35,489 nt of DNA from Phycisphaerales bacterium UBA2218 (GCA_002327785.1 DCUI01000310.1:32999-68487), one strand, 5' to 3'. Shown: positions 23,562 through 32,175, counted from the stretch's first letter. Numbers and translations are program-made. Notes: generated by a model not told the origin, from the letters alone.

Positions 23562-24356
23562 CTATGTTGCATAGCTGTGCATGCCTGCGAAGATTCTCGA
23601 CAGGTTCACCCACAGCAGCGTGATGATGATCGCCACCATGCCTGTAATTGCCCACACGCTGTTCGCGCGAGGCCGCCGCGCGCCGAACATATACCGCCAG
23701 TGAAAATAGGCGATGTACACCAGCCAGGACGCCAACGACCAGAGTTCCTTGGGGTCCCAGCCCCAGTAACGGCCCCAGGCCAGTTTGCCCCACCAACTGC
23801 CGAGAACCAGGCCCAGAGTGAGCAACGGGAATCCGATGGCGATCAGCTCATAGGTCGCCTGCTCCGGCGGGATCAACGACTCCTCGATACGTGGCCTTCG
23901 GTTGAGCAGTTGCTCGCCGGCCTGGAAGGCGGCTTTGAGCATGAAGATATACGCAAGCATATAAACCGCCACATGCGGGGCGAACAGCGGGCTCTGCAGG
24001 GCCGGCATGAGTTGTCTGGGGGTCGCATCAAAGACGAAACCGACGGGAAAGAGCACAATCGCTCCGATGAGCATATCTGCCCACCGGTCGCCGATCCGCA
24101 ACACGCGAGAGGAGAATCGAGAGATTGGATACAGCATCATCCCAGAGAACAGAAGCACTTCGAAAAGGTTCTGTAGCGGGACATGCCGGACATCGTACCA
24201 GCGGTAGACATAGGAGAGCGCCGCCGCTATGAAACCGGCGAGGTACAATGTCCGGCCCGCCCGCGCGCGGCCGGCGATCGTTGTGGCAAACGCCAGCAGG
24301 TACGCGGCCATTGTGACGTAGACGAGCAGACCCTGGACTGTGTACTTGATTTCCAT
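23562..24356 (-). CDS. ccsA: Cytochrome c biogenesis protein CcsA (system II)
   Basis: A 264-residue polytopic membrane protein with about eight helices. The WWD heme-handling motif is seen as GRYWGWDPKELWSLASW (196-212). Flanking conserved histidines are candidates at H128 (FAPHVAVYMLAY) and H219, plus one in the C-terminal helix end (GMHSYAT). CcsA with ResB exports heme and ligates it to CXXCH apocytochromes outside the membrane. ATG 24356, with AGAGGCG upstream, is chosen over longer frames because those run through the resB end. It begins eight bases after the resB stop, so the two are one operon. It is consistent with the nearby heme genes. Confidence 0.92.
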   Translation of the reverse strand: MEIKYTVQGLLVYVTMAAYLLAFATTIAGRARAGRTLYLAGFIAAALSYVYRWYDVRHVPLQNLFEVLLFSGMMLYPISRFSSRVLRIGDRWADMLIGAIVLFPVGFVFDATPRQLMPALQSPLFAPHVAVYMLAYIFMLKAAFQAGEQLLNRRPRIEESLIPPEQATYELIAIGFPLLTLGLVLGSWWGKLAWGRYWGWDPKELWSLASWLVYIAYFHWRYMFGARRPRANSVWAITGMVAIIITLLWVNLSRIFAGMHSYAT

Positions 24357-24364
24357 AGACGCCT

Positions 24365-25414
24365 CTACCGAGATTCTCCAGGGATCCTTGCCGCGATCAC
24401 ATAGTGGGTTCTGAACCAGTGCAGCGCCCGCCGGCCCCAGAAGTGCCAACAGACCCCGGCGATCAGAAACGCATAGCCTGCGTAGACGACGTTCAGGCCC
24501 GAATCCGAGACCACCAGCAGGATGCTGTACTCGCCGAACCGGTCCCTGCCCCATTCGTGCTGATAGAAATGATAACCGCCATGATACAGCGGATGGTTGA
24601 CCTCGATCTCCTTTGCGGCAACTCCCCGGCCGTCTTGGATAATCTCCAACGTGCTGATGTAGTCCTTCACGCCCCTGCGATAGTCCATGACAAGCGGGTC
24701 ATTCGGGTCCGTATGGCCGAATCGCTGCTCGAAGACGTATCGCCTTCGCGGTTCAGCCCCCGGCCTCTCGATGGCGATCTCCAGAGCCGGGTTGGACCCG
24801 CCCGGCAAATCGTATGCGACGGGTTTGTCTCCCTCGAGGTCCATCTTGAAATTCCGGAACACGCGGCGGATGGTCACTGTGCCCAAGTTTTCGCCCAGCG
24901 GCAAGGTCTGCCCCGCCTCGGCGGGCAGCCGCCAGTTTCGCCCATCCCGGCTGTGGATGTACAGGTCCCCCGGCTCGTAGTACTCGATGCGGAAATCTTC
25001 GAGCCGGACAAAGAACGGCAGGTCGCGAACGCTGTTGCCGTCCTCCACTCGGACCTGGTTCTCCTGCATTTGTTCATACATCCCCATCTGACCCCGGGGG
25101 ATCTTATCGATGCCGAAGAGTCGTTTCTGGAGGGCGTGGCCGGGTTTCGAGCCCCACATTGCCCCGAGCAGCACAAGAATACACCCGCCGTGCATCAACA
25201 GCAGCGAGGGGACCCGCAGCAGACGGCGAAACGAGGCAATCCCGGTGGCCAGCAGGGCGATGGCGGCGAACCAATACACTGCCAGCGGCAGGGAATTGAA
25301 GAACGCCTGCGCCCGGTCGGCGCCGATGAAAGCGCCGTAGATCGACAGCACGGTCAGTAGGATGACGGCTGCCAGCGCGGCCCAGAGAATAATCGCCCGC
25401 CTGAATCGACTCAT
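24365..25414 (-). CDS. resB: ResB/Ccs1-like cytochrome c biogenesis protein
   Basis: A 349-residue membrane protein. Two or three N-terminal helices (ILWAALAAVILLTVLSIYG, YWFAAIALLATGIASFRRLL, LLMHGGCILVLLGAMWGS) are followed by a large periplasmic domain of about 220 residues. The domain has NHPLYHGGYHFYQHEWGRD near its end, a typical ResB block with histidines, and one closing helix (VVYAGYAFLIAGVCWHFW). ResB works with CcsA in system II heme delivery. ATG 25414 has GAAGGAG six bases upstream. The domain order is that of the short bacterial ResB. The 239-base gap before the HAD gene shows no gene. Confidence 0.88.
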   Translation of the reverse strand: MSRFRRAIILWAALAAVILLTVLSIYGAFIGADRAQAFFNSLPLAVYWFAAIALLATGIASFRRLLRVPSLLLMHGGCILVLLGAMWGSKPGHALQKRLFGIDKIPRGQMGMYEQMQENQVRVEDGNSVRDLPFFVRLEDFRIEYYEPGDLYIHSRDGRNWRLPAEAGQTLPLGENLGTVTIRRVFRNFKMDLEGDKPVAYDLPGGSNPALEIAIERPGAEPRRRYVFEQRFGHTDPNDPLVMDYRRGVKDYISTLEIIQDGRGVAAKEIEVNHPLYHGGYHFYQHEWGRDRFGEYSILLVVSDSGLNVVYAGYAFLIAGVCWHFWGRRALHWFRTHYVIAARIPGESR

Positions 25415-25653
25415 TCGTTCTCCTTCACAAGCTTACGGTGTATCCGTGGAGATTTCCTATTATCCGGATCGCCGACTGGTTCGCAAGCACAAGTTTGCAG
25501 TGACGCCGTGAGGCGTTTCTTGGGAGTCCTTTTCTTATACCTTTACACGCCCACTGATATGGAACGGCCGTTGTCAACAGGTTTTCTACGAACGAGTGGT
25601 GCCGGGACCCTGCGAATGCAGCGAACGCGTGGGCAAGGACCCTTCGTGTGAGT

Positions 25654-26334
25654 TCAAGGGCAGATCCGGTGCAGGTCGTCGAGCGTGAGATCGTTGAGGC
25701 GGTGCACGATTTTATCGGCCTGTCTGAGCTGGGCGGCGTCATAGGTGTTCGTCACGGCAACGGTGCGCATCCCGGCGGTTTGGGCAGCCTTGAGGCCCCA
25801 GTGAGAATCCTCGACGACAATGCAGCATTCCGGGGCGATCGGGTCGGGCCAGACATCGTTGAGCTTCTGGAGGGCCAGGAGGAAGCCCTCGGGGTCCGGC
25901 TTGCCATGGTGGACCTCCTCGGCGGAAACGATGATATCGAAACAGTCGCGCAACCCCGCCTCTTCAAGGATCAGCTCGATCTCCGGTCGCAGGGCCCCCG
26001 AGCAGATGGCGATCGGGACCTGGGCCTTGGCCAGCAGGTCCAAGAGCTCCCGGACGCCCTCGATAATCCTGCCCTCCGTGCGGGCCAATTGCTCGAAGAC
26101 TTGCGTCTTCTGCTGGATGAGGGCCGGGATCTGGGATTCTTTGATTCGGAGCCGGCCTTCGCCGATCAGGGCCTTGAAGCAGTCCTTGTCGGCCATGCCG
26201 AGATAGTCTTTGTAGTACTCGTGTTTGGTGAGTTCGAAGCCATGCGGCGCCAGCACCGCGTTGAACGCGCGGAAATGCAGGATCTCGGAGTCCGTGATCA
26301 CGCCATCGAAATCAAAAATCACAGCTCGAAGCAT
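25654..26334 (-). CDS. HAD-superfamily phosphatase (beta-phosphoglucomutase-like)
   Basis: A 226-residue HAD hydrolase. Motif I is DFDGVITDSE near the N-terminus (nucleophile aspartate in FDFDG). A helical cap domain follows, with the LGMADKDCFK-like region. Motif II is ICSGA, motif III is GKPDPEGF and motif IV is VVEDSHWGLKAA. The size and type I cap fit the beta-phosphoglucomutase/phosphoglycolate phosphatase group, acting on sugar phosphates or similar. The substrate is not predictable. ATG 26334 begins MLRAVIFDFDG; the longer upstream frame reads through a repeat. It lies 133 bases downstream of the acyl-CoA dehydrogenase, with the repeat between. Confidence 0.9.
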   Translation of the reverse strand: MLRAVIFDFDGVITDSEILHFRAFNAVLAPHGFELTKHEYYKDYLGMADKDCFKALIGEGRLRIKESQIPALIQQKTQVFEQLARTEGRIIEGVRELLDLLAKAQVPIAICSGALRPEIELILEEAGLRDCFDIIVSAEEVHHGKPDPEGFLLALQKLNDVWPDPIAPECCIVVEDSHWGLKAAQTAGMRTVAVTNTYDAAQLRQADKIVHRLNDLTLDDLHRICP

Positions 26335-26349
26335 CGGCAACCCACTCCC

Positions 26350-26433
26350 GACGGACACGGGCGGACACGGACAAACACAGACCCGTGCGGACATGGGCGT
26401 CCGTGTCTGTCCCTGAGAATCTGTGAGTGTCCA
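26350..26433. repeat. Palindromic repeat of GGACACGG / CCGTGTCC units
   Basis: The gap between the HAD and acyl-CoA dehydrogenase genes carries reiterated CGGACACGG units on the left and CCGTGTCTGTCC on the right, so the two halves are imperfectly complementary. It is not coding in either frame with any family match. It resembles other small palindromic elements of this window in placement. Confidence 0.55.
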
Positions 26434-26467
26434 TGTGCCATCATCGATTCTCCGACGATTCCGCCGA

Positions 26468-28270
26468 TCAACTCTCCGGCACCGGCCCGATCAGGGCCTC
26501 GTAGTCGCTGAACGTCGATTTGTCGCCCTGGCGGATCAGGTCGGTCAGGGCCTTGATCTTCGGGGCGTTCTTCTCGACGTAACGCTTGGCCAGCATGAGC
26601 TTCCGCTGTTTCATGGGAATCGTCTGGCCGTTCTTGACTGCGCCGCCCGCGACGGGAACGTTCATCTGGACCTTTGTGCTGGCCTGCCCGCAGAACAGGT
26701 ACCCGTTGATCAGGTCGATCGCGACATCGACCAGCGGCCGGCCGTAGAGGTCCATGTACTCGTTGCCCTGTTGTTTGGTGAATTCGATGGCCGCCTTCAA
26801 TTGTTGCGTGCCCTCGGCCAACTTCGCGAGCAAGTCGCTCACCTGCGGGTCGTATGGCAGGGCCGCCAGCTCGGCGAGGTATTTCTCCGCCGTGCCGCTG
26901 CAAACGCCGCGGACCGCTGCGACGACCTGCAACTGGCTGGTACCCTCGTAGATCGTCGTGATTCTCGCATCGCGGGCATGGCGCTCACAGGCGTAGTCCC
27001 GCATGAAGCCGCTGCCGCCGAGGACCTGGATCGAATCGTAAGCGACCCGGTTGCACATCTCCGAGCAGTAGTATTTGCTCATCGGCGTCAGCATGCCGGC
27101 GTAACGCTTGTAGATGCGGGCCTTGTCCTTGAGCTTCTTCTGTGCCTCTTTGTCCTCGGGCGGATGGTTCTCCACGAGATTATTGTACCCGATGGCCAGG
27201 TCCACGACGCGGGAGGTGTCGTAGAGCAGGGCGCGTCCGGCTTCCATTGCCGTCTTCATATCGATCAGCATGTCCCGCACGGCGGGCAGCTTCTCGATGG
27301 CGACGGAGAACTGCTTGCGGCTGGCGGCGTAGTCGCGGGCGATGCGATACGTCGCCTCAGCAATGCCCATCGACTGGGCGGCGATCCCGATCCGGGCGCC
27401 GTTCATCAGCGTCGCGACATAGGGGACCAGGCCGCGCTGCCGCTCGCCGATGAGCACGCAGGGCGTGTTGTCGAAGAAGATCTCGCAGGTGGGCGAGCCG
27501 TGGATGCCGAGCTTGTCTTCGAGTCGGCGGATGTGGACGGTCGGCCCAGGCTCGCACAGCAGCAGGCTCAGGCCCAGTCCGCCGCTGCGGTCCGGCTCGC
27601 TGCGAGACAGCACCAGCAGCACGTCACCGCAGCCGTTGGTGATAAACCGCTTCACGCCGTGGAGGAGCCAGTTGCCCTGGCTGTCCTGGAAGGCACGCAG
27701 CTTGACGGCCTGGAGATCCGAACCGGCGTCCGGCTCCGTCAGCACCATCGCGCCGGTGACTTTGCCGTCGGCGAAGGCCGGCAGGTACTTCTGTTTGATC
27801 TCCTCGGAGGCAAACGCGTTGATCGTGTCGGCGATGCCCTGGAGGCCGAAGATGTTCATCAGCGAGGCGTCGGCTCGCGAGAGAATCTCGTTGGCCATCG
27901 AGTAGACGAGGTTCGGGAAGTTCAGTCCGCCGAAGCGGTGGGGCAGGGTGAAGCCCATCACCTCCGCCTGGCCGAGCTTCTCGATGGCCTCGGCAATTCC
28001 CTTGGGCCGAATGACGAAGCCGTCCGGGTTGAGGGTGTTGCCCTCGCGGTCCACGCTCTCGGCTCGCGGCGCGATGAAGTCCGCGCACAGCTCGCCGAGC
28101 GAATCGAGCACCATCTCATAGTTGCGGATCGCCTCCTCGACACTGCGCGGTGCGTAGTCGAACTCGTTCGCGAAGCGAAACCCCTCTTCAAACGCCTCGG
28201 CCAGCGGCGCCAGATCGATGTGCCTGAACATGAACCGAATATCGTCGTTGTCGCGGTAAAAATTCCCCAT
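26468..28270 (-). CDS. Acyl-CoA dehydrogenase, long (about 600 aa) form
   Basis: A 600-residue flavoprotein. The N-terminal YRDNDDIRFMF extension is typical of the long dehydrogenases. FAD/substrate motifs are MVLTEPDAGSDLQA and KRFITNGCGDVLL. The catalytic base is the glutamate in RITTIYEGTSQLQ (near residue 430). A C-terminal helical domain of about 120 residues completes the long form, with the basic RKLMLAKRYVEKNAP. It oxidises acyl-CoA to enoyl-CoA and passes electrons to ETF, whose genes lie upstream on the same strand (etfA 99 bases away). ATG 28270 has AGGA eight bases upstream. Chain-length preference cannot be given. Confidence 0.93.
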   Translation of the reverse strand: MGNFYRDNDDIRFMFRHIDLAPLAEAFEEGFRFANEFDYAPRSVEEAIRNYEMVLDSLGELCADFIAPRAESVDREGNTLNPDGFVIRPKGIAEAIEKLGQAEVMGFTLPHRFGGLNFPNLVYSMANEILSRADASLMNIFGLQGIADTINAFASEEIKQKYLPAFADGKVTGAMVLTEPDAGSDLQAVKLRAFQDSQGNWLLHGVKRFITNGCGDVLLVLSRSEPDRSGGLGLSLLLCEPGPTVHIRRLEDKLGIHGSPTCEIFFDNTPCVLIGERQRGLVPYVATLMNGARIGIAAQSMGIAEATYRIARDYAASRKQFSVAIEKLPAVRDMLIDMKTAMEAGRALLYDTSRVVDLAIGYNNLVENHPPEDKEAQKKLKDKARIYKRYAGMLTPMSKYYCSEMCNRVAYDSIQVLGGSGFMRDYACERHARDARITTIYEGTSQLQVVAAVRGVCSGTAEKYLAELAALPYDPQVSDLLAKLAEGTQQLKAAIEFTKQQGNEYMDLYGRPLVDVAIDLINGYLFCGQASTKVQMNVPVAGGAVKNGQTIPMKQRKLMLAKRYVEKNAPKIKALTDLIRQGDKSTFSDYEALIGPVPES

Positions 28271-28285
28271 GTGTTATCCTGTCAT

Positions 28286-28372
28286 TGACTATTTACGATT
28301 TGCTATTGACTATTTGAGGCCGAGCCTCTGCCGCCGACAAATCGTAAATAGTAAATTGTAAATCGTAAATTA
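28286..28372. repeat. AT-rich imperfect inverted repeat between acyl-CoA dehydrogenase and etfA
   Basis: ACTATTTACGATTTGCTATT on the left and AAATCGTAAATAGTAAATTG on the right form imperfect inverted arms around a short GC-rich centre. The element touches the etfA stop codon (28370-28372). It is related to the element at 18571-18656 by shared TAAATAGTAAAT-type text. Confidence 0.65.
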
Positions 28373-29404
28373 TTTGGTTCCTTTCTCTTTGATCGCCTTG
28401 ATCATCCGGGGCACGACCTCGTTGAGGTCGCCGAGGATCTTATAGTGGGCGACGTTGAAGATCGGGGCGTCCGGATCGTTGTTGATCGCGACGATCTTCT
28501 GGCTCTGAGCCATGCCCGCCTGGTGCTGGATCGCGCCGCTGATGCCGACCGCGATGTACAGGCTCGGGCGGACTGTCGTCCCGGTCTGGCCGATCTGGTG
28601 GTCGTGGTCGATGAAGCCCAGATCGACCGCCGCCCGCGTCGCGCCGGGAGCGGCCCCCAGGCAGTTGGCCAGGTCCCAGACCAGCTTGAAGTTGTCCTTG
28701 CTGCCGACGCCCGCGCCGCCGGCGACGATGACCCTTGCGGCCTTCAGATCGACCTTCTTCGCCCGCCGGTGTTCCTGGAGGATCTCGATCGGCAGGTCGT
28801 CCGGCGTGAACTCGATGCTATCCGCGACGATCTCGCCGCGGCGTTTCGTATTCGGTTCCGGCATCGGCATGACGCCCTCGCGGACCGTCGCCATCTGGGG
28901 CCAGCGGTCGAAGTTGATGATCGTCGCGATAATGTTGCCGCCGAACGCCGGCCGGATCTGGAATAGCAGGTTCTTGTGGACCTCGCCGGTCTTGGCGATC
29001 TCGTGGTCGCCGATCTGCAAGTCCGTGCAGTCGGCGGTCAGTCCCGCCTTGGCGGCGCTGGCGATCCGCGGGGCCAGATCCCGGCCGGCCACGGTCGCTC
29101 CATACAGCACGACCTGCGGCTTGTGCTTGTGGATCAGGTCGAGGATGACCTTCGCGTAGCTGTTGGTCTGATAAGCCCCGAGCAGCGGGTGCTCGACCAG
29201 GTAGACCTTGTCGGTCCCATGCCTGACCAGCTTCGTGGCCAGCTTGTTCACGCCGTCGCCCAAGAGCACGGCCCCGAGTTTCACCTGCAATGTATCCGCG
29301 AGGTGTCGCGCCTTGCTCATCAACTCCAGCGGCGTCTCCTCCAGCCGCCCGCCATGCTGCTCGGCGAACACCCACACTTCCCCTTGTCTGTTGACTTCAA
29401 TCAT
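28370..29404 (-). CDS. etfA: Electron transfer flavoprotein alpha subunit
   Basis: A 344-residue ETF alpha subunit. The N-terminal domain begins VNRQGEVWVFAEQHGGRL. The C-terminal FAD-binding domain has AGGAGVGSKDNF, then GQTGTTVRPSLYIAVGISGA followed by IQHQAGM, the near-invariant EtfA signature. Aspartate and asparagine contacts appear in INNDPDAPIFNVAHYKIL. With EtfB it carries electrons from acyl-CoA dehydrogenases to the quinone pool or another acceptor. ATG 29404 has only a weak ribosome site (GAAAAGCC upstream). It is separated from etfB by about 1.5 kb of foreign-looking DNA. Whether this ETF is bifurcating cannot be read with confidence. Confidence 0.94.
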   Translation of the reverse strand: MIEVNRQGEVWVFAEQHGGRLEETPLELMSKARHLADTLQVKLGAVLLGDGVNKLATKLVRHGTDKVYLVEHPLLGAYQTNSYAKVILDLIHKHKPQVVLYGATVAGRDLAPRIASAAKAGLTADCTDLQIGDHEIAKTGEVHKNLLFQIRPAFGGNIIATIINFDRWPQMATVREGVMPMPEPNTKRRGEIVADSIEFTPDDLPIEILQEHRRAKKVDLKAARVIVAGGAGVGSKDNFKLVWDLANCLGAAPGATRAAVDLGFIDHDHQIGQTGTTVRPSLYIAVGISGAIQHQAGMAQSQKIVAINNDPDAPIFNVAHYKILGDLNEVVPRMIKAIKEKGTK

Positions 29405-29499
29405 GCTTGGCTTTTCGTCGTCCTTTCGTCGTCGATTCGATCTCTCGGCATCTGTCCCGAGAGCATATTACAGAACATTCGTTCTTATGTCACCCCCGC

Positions 29500-29834
29500 A
29501 CAGTCGCCGATCCTTGGGGGCTCTGCCCCCAAACCCCCGGCATTTTTCGCTTTGGGCCAGCAGCATGATAGTAGGGGGGGGCAAAGCCATCCCGCTTGCC
29601 TCTTGCCCCGGCCAGGGATTAGCGATAGTCTATAAATGCTGCTGCGGAGGATAGGGCTCTGCTGGCAAGCACCCCGCCTCCGGGCGTGAGCCCGCGCTGC
29701 GGGAGGGTAGCAGTCCGGCGGCATGGGCGATGCTGTCAATGCGGAGGCATCGCCTTGCCCTTGCATCATGCTGCTGGCGAAAAGCGCAAAATGCCAGGGG
29801 TCCGGGGACAGAGTCCCCAGGCGCTGGACGCTGT
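29500..29834. repeat. Inverted-repeat element (about 54-bp arms) in the etfA-side gap
   Basis: The arms at 29516-29569 (starting GGGGGCTCTGCCCCCAAACC) and 29765-29818 (minus strand starting GGGGACTCTGTCCCCGGACC) are about 80% alike as inverted copies, both ending CCAGCAGCATGAT. Weaker similarity continues outward toward 29500 and 29834 and inward past the GCATGAT ends. The element fills most of the 486-base gap between etfA and the TIR-like gene. The interior shows GC-rich palindromes and no gene. It looks like a MITE or a decayed element end pair. Confidence 0.72.
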
Positions 29835-29890
29835 CGGGCCCGATGGCGCGCAAGAGCCGAGTGGGCTTTCTATCAGAGGCTTCGCGAACA

Positions 29891-30883
29891 TCAATCATCT
29901 GTCAACTTCGCCTCCGCTGGCAACGTTGCTCGGATCGTGCTCTTGAGCTTCTCGCCAGCCTTCTCTGGCTCATCCGAATCCCACAAGATCGTCAGATGGT
30001 GATTTGTGTCGAAGTGCGTCTGCAGTTCTCGGAACTTCTTCTTTTCGCAGGTGTAAATGACAGGCTTCTCCAGCCCCTCCGCATAACCTGCTTCCCAGTA
30101 GGCACCTCTGTTCTCGTGCGTGAGATCAGCGATCAGAAATCGCGATGTTCGTATTTCCACCCTGAGTCTGTCGTCCATCAGTCCGGCTGGCTGGTTTGGG
30201 TCATCAAGTCTGGACAGATCAAATCCCGTTTGTTTGACGGCGGGTTTGAAGACGTTCTCAACGATTGCATCCAAGTCTCCCTTGCCGTATTGCATCGCCA
30301 TGAACGCCTTACGGCTGTCGGTGGTTGATCGCTTGAGTTCGCGGTATCGCTCCCAGCCAGCCCAGGGCAGAGTCACCTTCCTCCAAACGCCGGTCTCCGA
30401 CCTATGCTCGATGAGTCCCTCTTGGCCCAGGTGGTCGAAAACGAGCTCGAACTCCTCACTGGTCGCAGACGCAACAATTGCCTGAATAGCCAGCTCCTCG
30501 ACCGCAATGTACTCCCCGCCGACCTTAATATTATCTCCTATCCAGCGGATGAAATTGTCCACCTGCTCTGGGAGAGATGGACGTGGATTTTTGATGATTG
30601 AGTTGACCAATTCCTCGTTCAAAAAGACCTTCTCACGGCGGTAACCACCTTTGTTTGGTGGTTCATTTCTGATAGCTTCATATTCCGTCCGAATCCAGTG
30701 GCTTAGGACCGCGACACTTTGAATGTCGAGTCGCTGGTCCCTAACCTGTCTATCCGTGAAGCTGTCAATGTGGTAATCGCCACACCTCGGGCATGAAAAG
30801 GCGTAACCATGATCATCCGCACCAATTAAGACTTTCTTTGAGGCGGATAGCTTTGAATTACATACGGGACAGGTTTCGCTCAT
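29891..30883 (-). CDS. Zinc-ribbon protein with TIR/deoxyribosyltransferase-like C-terminal domain
   Basis: A 330-residue protein in three parts. Residues 5-34 form a zinc ribbon (CPVC at 5-8, CPRC at 31-34). Residues 120-185 look like a winged helix (EELAIQAIVASATSEEF, then GLIEHRSETGVWRKVTL). Residues 190-325 resemble the nucleotide/NAD-binding fold shared by nucleoside 2-deoxyribosyltransferases and TIR-like effectors: RKAFMAMQYG at 191-200, SRFLIADLTHENRGAYWEAG from 247, with acidic E264, and KPVIYTCE. Such domains occur in anti-phage and signalling proteins, but no partner gene is seen, so the role is inferred. It is lower in GC than its neighbours. It starts 21 bases after the etfB stop and splits etfB from etfA. 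Confidence 0.78.
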   Translation of the reverse strand: MSETCPVCNSKLSASKKVLIGADDHGYAFSCPRCGDYHIDSFTDRQVRDQRLDIQSVAVLSHWIRTEYEAIRNEPPNKGGYRREKVFLNEELVNSIIKNPRPSLPEQVDNFIRWIGDNIKVGGEYIAVEELAIQAIVASATSEEFELVFDHLGQEGLIEHRSETGVWRKVTLPWAGWERYRELKRSTTDSRKAFMAMQYGKGDLDAIVENVFKPAVKQTGFDLSRLDDPNQPAGLMDDRLRVEIRTSRFLIADLTHENRGAYWEAGYAEGLEKPVIYTCEKKKFRELQTHFDTNHHLTILWDSDEPEKAGEKLKSTIRATLPAEAKLTDD

Positions 30884-30904
30884 GCCTTCAGACTCTCCAG
30901 CGAT

Positions 30905-31816
30905 TCACGCGATAATCTTGTCCTGGATCAGCTCGTGGATCATGGCGATGACGCCTTCGTCCGTCGGGGCGATGTCCTTGCTCTCCTTGGCCGCCAGGAC
31001 GACGCTCTGGATGCGATGGACCTTGGTGGGTGAGCCGCTGCGGCCGCACCAGGTCAGGTCGGCTTCCAGGTCGCTCAGGTTCCACTGCTGGATCAGCAAG
31101 CCCCGCCTGGCCAGGGCATCCGCCTGTTCCTTCGTCATGCTCTTGATGGTCGCGTCGTCTGCGGCCGGGTTCGTGGCTCGGATGCTCTGCTCGATCTCGG
31201 CCGGCGTCCGCGCGTTCTTGTACTTCATCATCCGCCGAGCGGCGGCTACACGGGGTTCCGGAGCGTCGCCCGTTACGGTCAGCAGCACGGGCAGGGGTGC
31301 CCGGACCAGTTGCCAGCCGTTGCCGAGGTTGCGCCGGGCGGTGATCTTGCCGTCCTCGATGCCCTCCATCGCCTCGACGTAGGTAATCTGGGTGATTCCG
31401 AGCTTCTCGGCAAGCTGCGGGCCAACCTGGGCGGTGTCGCCGTCGATGGCTTGGCGGCCGCACAAGACGATGTCATAGTCCAACTTTCGGACCGCACAGC
31501 TCAGGATGTAGCTGGTGGCAAGGGTGTCGCTCGCTGCGGCCCGCTGGTCGGTTATCAGAATGGCGTCGTCGGCCCCGCGGTAAAGGGCATCCCGCAGGAT
31601 TCGGGTCGCCGCGGGCAGGCCCATCGTGATGACGGTTACCCGGCCGCCGAAGCGGTCCTTGATCTGCAGCGCCATTTCGAGGGCGTTGAGGTCTTCCGGA
31701 TTGAAGATGGCCGGCAGCGCCGCGCGGTTCACCGTGCCGTCGTCGTTCATGACCTGGCCGGTGATCCGCTGTGTATCCGGCACCTGCTTGGCCAGCACTA
31801 CGCAGTTATACCCCAC
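30905..31816 (-). CDS. etfB: Electron transfer flavoprotein beta subunit
   Basis: A 303-residue ETF beta subunit. LAKQVPDTQRITGQVM lies near the N-terminus and NPEDLNALEMALQIKDR follows. The nucleotide-binding part has VITMGLPAATRILRDALYRG and CGRQAIDGDTAQVGPQLAEKLG, the adenine-nucleotide-binding EtfB block. It pairs with EtfA. The start is GTG 31816, in GGAG-ACCATAG-GTG with seven bases of spacing; no in-frame ATG precedes the conserved N-terminus. It is the first gene of the etf cluster, followed at once by the TIR-like gene, then etfA and the dehydrogenase. Confidence 0.93.
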   Translation of the reverse strand: MGYNCVVLAKQVPDTQRITGQVMNDDGTVNRAALPAIFNPEDLNALEMALQIKDRFGGRVTVITMGLPAATRILRDALYRGADDAILITDQRAAASDTLATSYILSCAVRKLDYDIVLCGRQAIDGDTAQVGPQLAEKLGITQITYVEAMEGIEDGKITARRNLGNGWQLVRAPLPVLLTVTGDAPEPRVAAARRMMKYKNARTPAEIEQSIRATNPAADDATIKSMTKEQADALARRGLLIQQWNLSDLEADLTWCGRSGSPTKVHRIQSVVLAAKESKDIAPTDEGVIAMIHELIQDKIIA

Positions 31817-31890
31817 CTATGGTCTCCTACAGTTGTTCCTGTCTACTTCGAGATTTCTCCTAAGGTGCGTGAAAAGCTGGTTCGTCGTGG

Positions 31891-31963
31891 CATGGGCTTC
31901 CAGCCCATGAAGCATCGGCAGGACGCCGATGCCACAAAATCCCACGAGCAGGATGCCCGTGCC
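31891..31963. repeat. Cluster of three REP-like palindromes
   Basis: Three palindromes in tandem upstream of etfB: CATGGGCTTCCAGCCCATG (31891-31909), GCATCGGCAGGACGCCGATG (from 31912) and CACGAGCAGGATGCCCGTGC (from 31943). They share arms and loop plan with the pair at 3418-3524; the third differs from the 3506 unit at one base over 19. The remainder of the 459-base gap to the kinase holds its promoter and no gene. Confidence 0.75.
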
Positions 31964-32145
31964 ACTCTTCACACCTCTTCTCAGACGGGCATAGTTTAGC
32001 GGCCGGGGCGCTGCGGTCAACTCAAAACTGCCCGCGGCGATCTGCGTTTCCGGACGTCGCATAAAAACAGCTAATCCTCCGCCGAAAAATCACCGAAAGA
32101 CAGCTTGGTCGATGATCTTGTGTGGAAGAATGATGGAAAAATGGT

Positions 32146-32175
32146 TTGACTTCAGCCCCGATAACCTCATAATAG
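32146..32175 (+). promoter_or_regulatory. Predicted sigma-70-type promoter for the Ser/Thr kinase
   Basis: TTGACT (32146-32151) and TAATAG (32170-32175) are 18 bases apart. The implied start near 32182 leaves an mRNA leader of about 94 bases before the kinase ATG at 32276. The leader ends with an AGGGGGA ribosome site. Confidence 0.55.

Noticed and set aside
26423..28288. 621-codon plus-strand frame over the acyl-CoA dehydrogenase gene
   Set aside because: Exactly antisense to a complete dehydrogenase with its catalytic motif. The length reflects third-position GC bias.
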